Position numbers and translations under genes: made by a program. From Mesorhizobium sp. (GTDB lineage: Bacteria; Pseudomonadota; Alphaproteobacteria; Rhizobiales; Rhizobiaceae), in contig NZ_JANJTZ010000055.1 in the NCBI RefSeq assembly GCF_024710845.1, positions 1-52,530 on the forward strand: DNA of 52,530 bases, in the 5' to 3' direction. Below the pieces are notes generated by a model, which worked only from the letters and a program-made list of their open reading frames with translations, was not told where the DNA came from and made no database searches. Positions 51,935 to 52,530 of the stretch are shown here, piece after piece (position 1 is the stretch's first letter; every line of letters begins with the position of its first letter).

Positions 51935-52040
51935 TGACGTTGCCCCCGATCAGCCCTCATTCATAACTGGACTCTGTTCTCCTTGTGAGCTGCTCCCCGT
52001 CTTTGGATCGCCCCGGGCAGGAACTTCGGGGGTGTGAGGC
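51935..52040. other. Short spacer between remnants
   Basis: Nothing recognisable; it separates the broken luxI-like gene from an IS3-family fragment, which suggests repeated insertion and deletion here. Confidence 0.35.
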
Positions 52041-52133
52041 TCAGGGCGGAACGGCCGCCGAGGAGCCCTTCATGAGCGATATCGGCGGCTTGTTGCCGAT
52101 CGCGCTGTAGGGTCGGACTGTGTTGTACAACCG
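52041..52133 (-). pseudogene. IS3-family transposase C-terminal fragment
   Basis: The minus strand reads RLYNTVRPYSAIGNKPPISLMKGSSAAVPP and a stop. Y-N-x-x-R-P-H/Y-S-A-I-G-x-K-x-P is the C-terminal end of IS3-family OrfB integrases. Upstream the frame is closed. Only about 30 residues remain. Confidence 0.75.
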
Positions 52134-52231
52134 AACGACAGAACACCCACGTTACCGAAGCAATCGACGAGCGGACGGTTTCGTATGCATGGCATCCCTG
52201 GGCTGGCAAGACAGTCTGCGTTCACAACATT

Positions 52232-52432
52232 TTGGAGAAAGCGAACGGCGCGGTTGTTCGATGCGGCAAGGCGGGTCAACAGGGCGGCCGCCTTCTGGAG
52301 ATTCCGGTATGGATGCTCGATGCCGCTGCCTGTTTGACGATGCGTTTCGCACCGGGTCCTGTGACGGACCTTCGCGCTATCGCCGCACTCCTGTCAACGG
52401 GCGCCGAAGTTTCCCCGATTGTGGGCATGTAA
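52232..52432 (+). CDS. Small hypothetical protein, 66 aa
   Basis: From a TTG at 52232 (TTTTGGAGAAAGCG context) the frame encodes KAGQQGGRLLEIPVWMLDAAACLTMRFAPGPVTDLRAIAALLS. The L-E-I-P-V-W-M-L-D segment resembles small proteins encoded beside rhizobial insertion sequences. No function known, and the start is uncertain. The remaining 98 bases of the window hold nothing recognisable. Confidence 0.4.
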   Translation: MEKANGAVVRCGKAGQQGGRLLEIPVWMLDAAACLTMRFAPGPVTDLRAIAALLSTGAEVSPIVGM

Positions 52433-52530
52433 AATTCCCTATCTCGGCGGCGGGTCTTGGTCGGTGATCAGCCGAGCGGTTGATCGTCGCGTCCTTTCGT
52501 TGGAGGGCGTCCGCGCCGTTTCGGCGGGGG

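Overview
The window is high-GC DNA with rhizobial-type gene content: a groESL operon with CIRCE and RpoH-like signals, ROSE-type small heat-shock genes, Usg, DUF982, VirC1/VirC2-like proteins, and gene families common on alphaproteobacterial plasmids and integrative elements. The best reading is an alphaproteobacterium, probably Hyphomicrobiales (a Mesorhizobium/Rhizobium relative). No integrase, tRNA, rRNA, CRISPR array or mating-pore gene was seen, so neither end of the mobile element is visible.

Layout. (1) 1-4000 is a heat-shock cluster: groEL (cut by the window edge) and groES, a small conserved protein, usg, a DUF982 protein, another small protein, and two Hsp20 genes, the first under a well-formed RNA thermometer. 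(2) 4390-13200 is a mobilisation and maintenance module: small membrane protein, VirD2-like relaxase and MobC on the minus strand, a repeat-rich intergenic region (candidate oriT or centromere), then ParA/VirC1-like, ribbon-helix-helix and XRE genes on the plus strand, followed by WGR, DUF736 and SLOG-like genes separated by strong inverted repeats. (3) 13480-16970 holds insertions: an intact IS110-family transposase, a GNAT acetyltransferase, and a 1.2-kb segment with perfect 18-bp terminal inverted repeats carrying a pRiA4b ORF-3-like gene and a decayed IS1182-type transposase. (4) 16970-24975 has a DUF2493 gene and a toprim gene that has been split in two; between the halves lies a sulfur module (persulfide dioxygenase-like Blh, BigR-type repressor, two YeeE/YedE half-transporters, SulP permease, remnant of a DUF442 gene) plus a second, intact toprim gene. 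(5) 24988-46500 is one long minus-strand block: a 1512-residue methyltransferase/strawberry-notch helicase, a ParB-like protein, a HerA-type ATPase, and many small proteins (DUF4326, DUF4262, DUF1419, DUF5983, DUF2958, DUF932 and several unnamed), ending at a divergent DUF1173 gene. (6) 47690-52530 is a cold-shock protein gene followed by a graveyard: one IS110 element inserted in another, a truncated LuxI-type autoinducer synthase and an IS3-family fragment.

Functional picture. The relaxase, MobC and VirC-like proteins would process and dock the DNA; the large minus-strand block looks like element housekeeping or leading-region cargo whose biochemistry is largely unknown; the sulfur module would sense reactive sulfur through BigR and oxidise or export it. 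At least eight conserved genes carry single-base deletions. They are either natural decay or sequence errors, and this must be settled before any of those genes is called dead.
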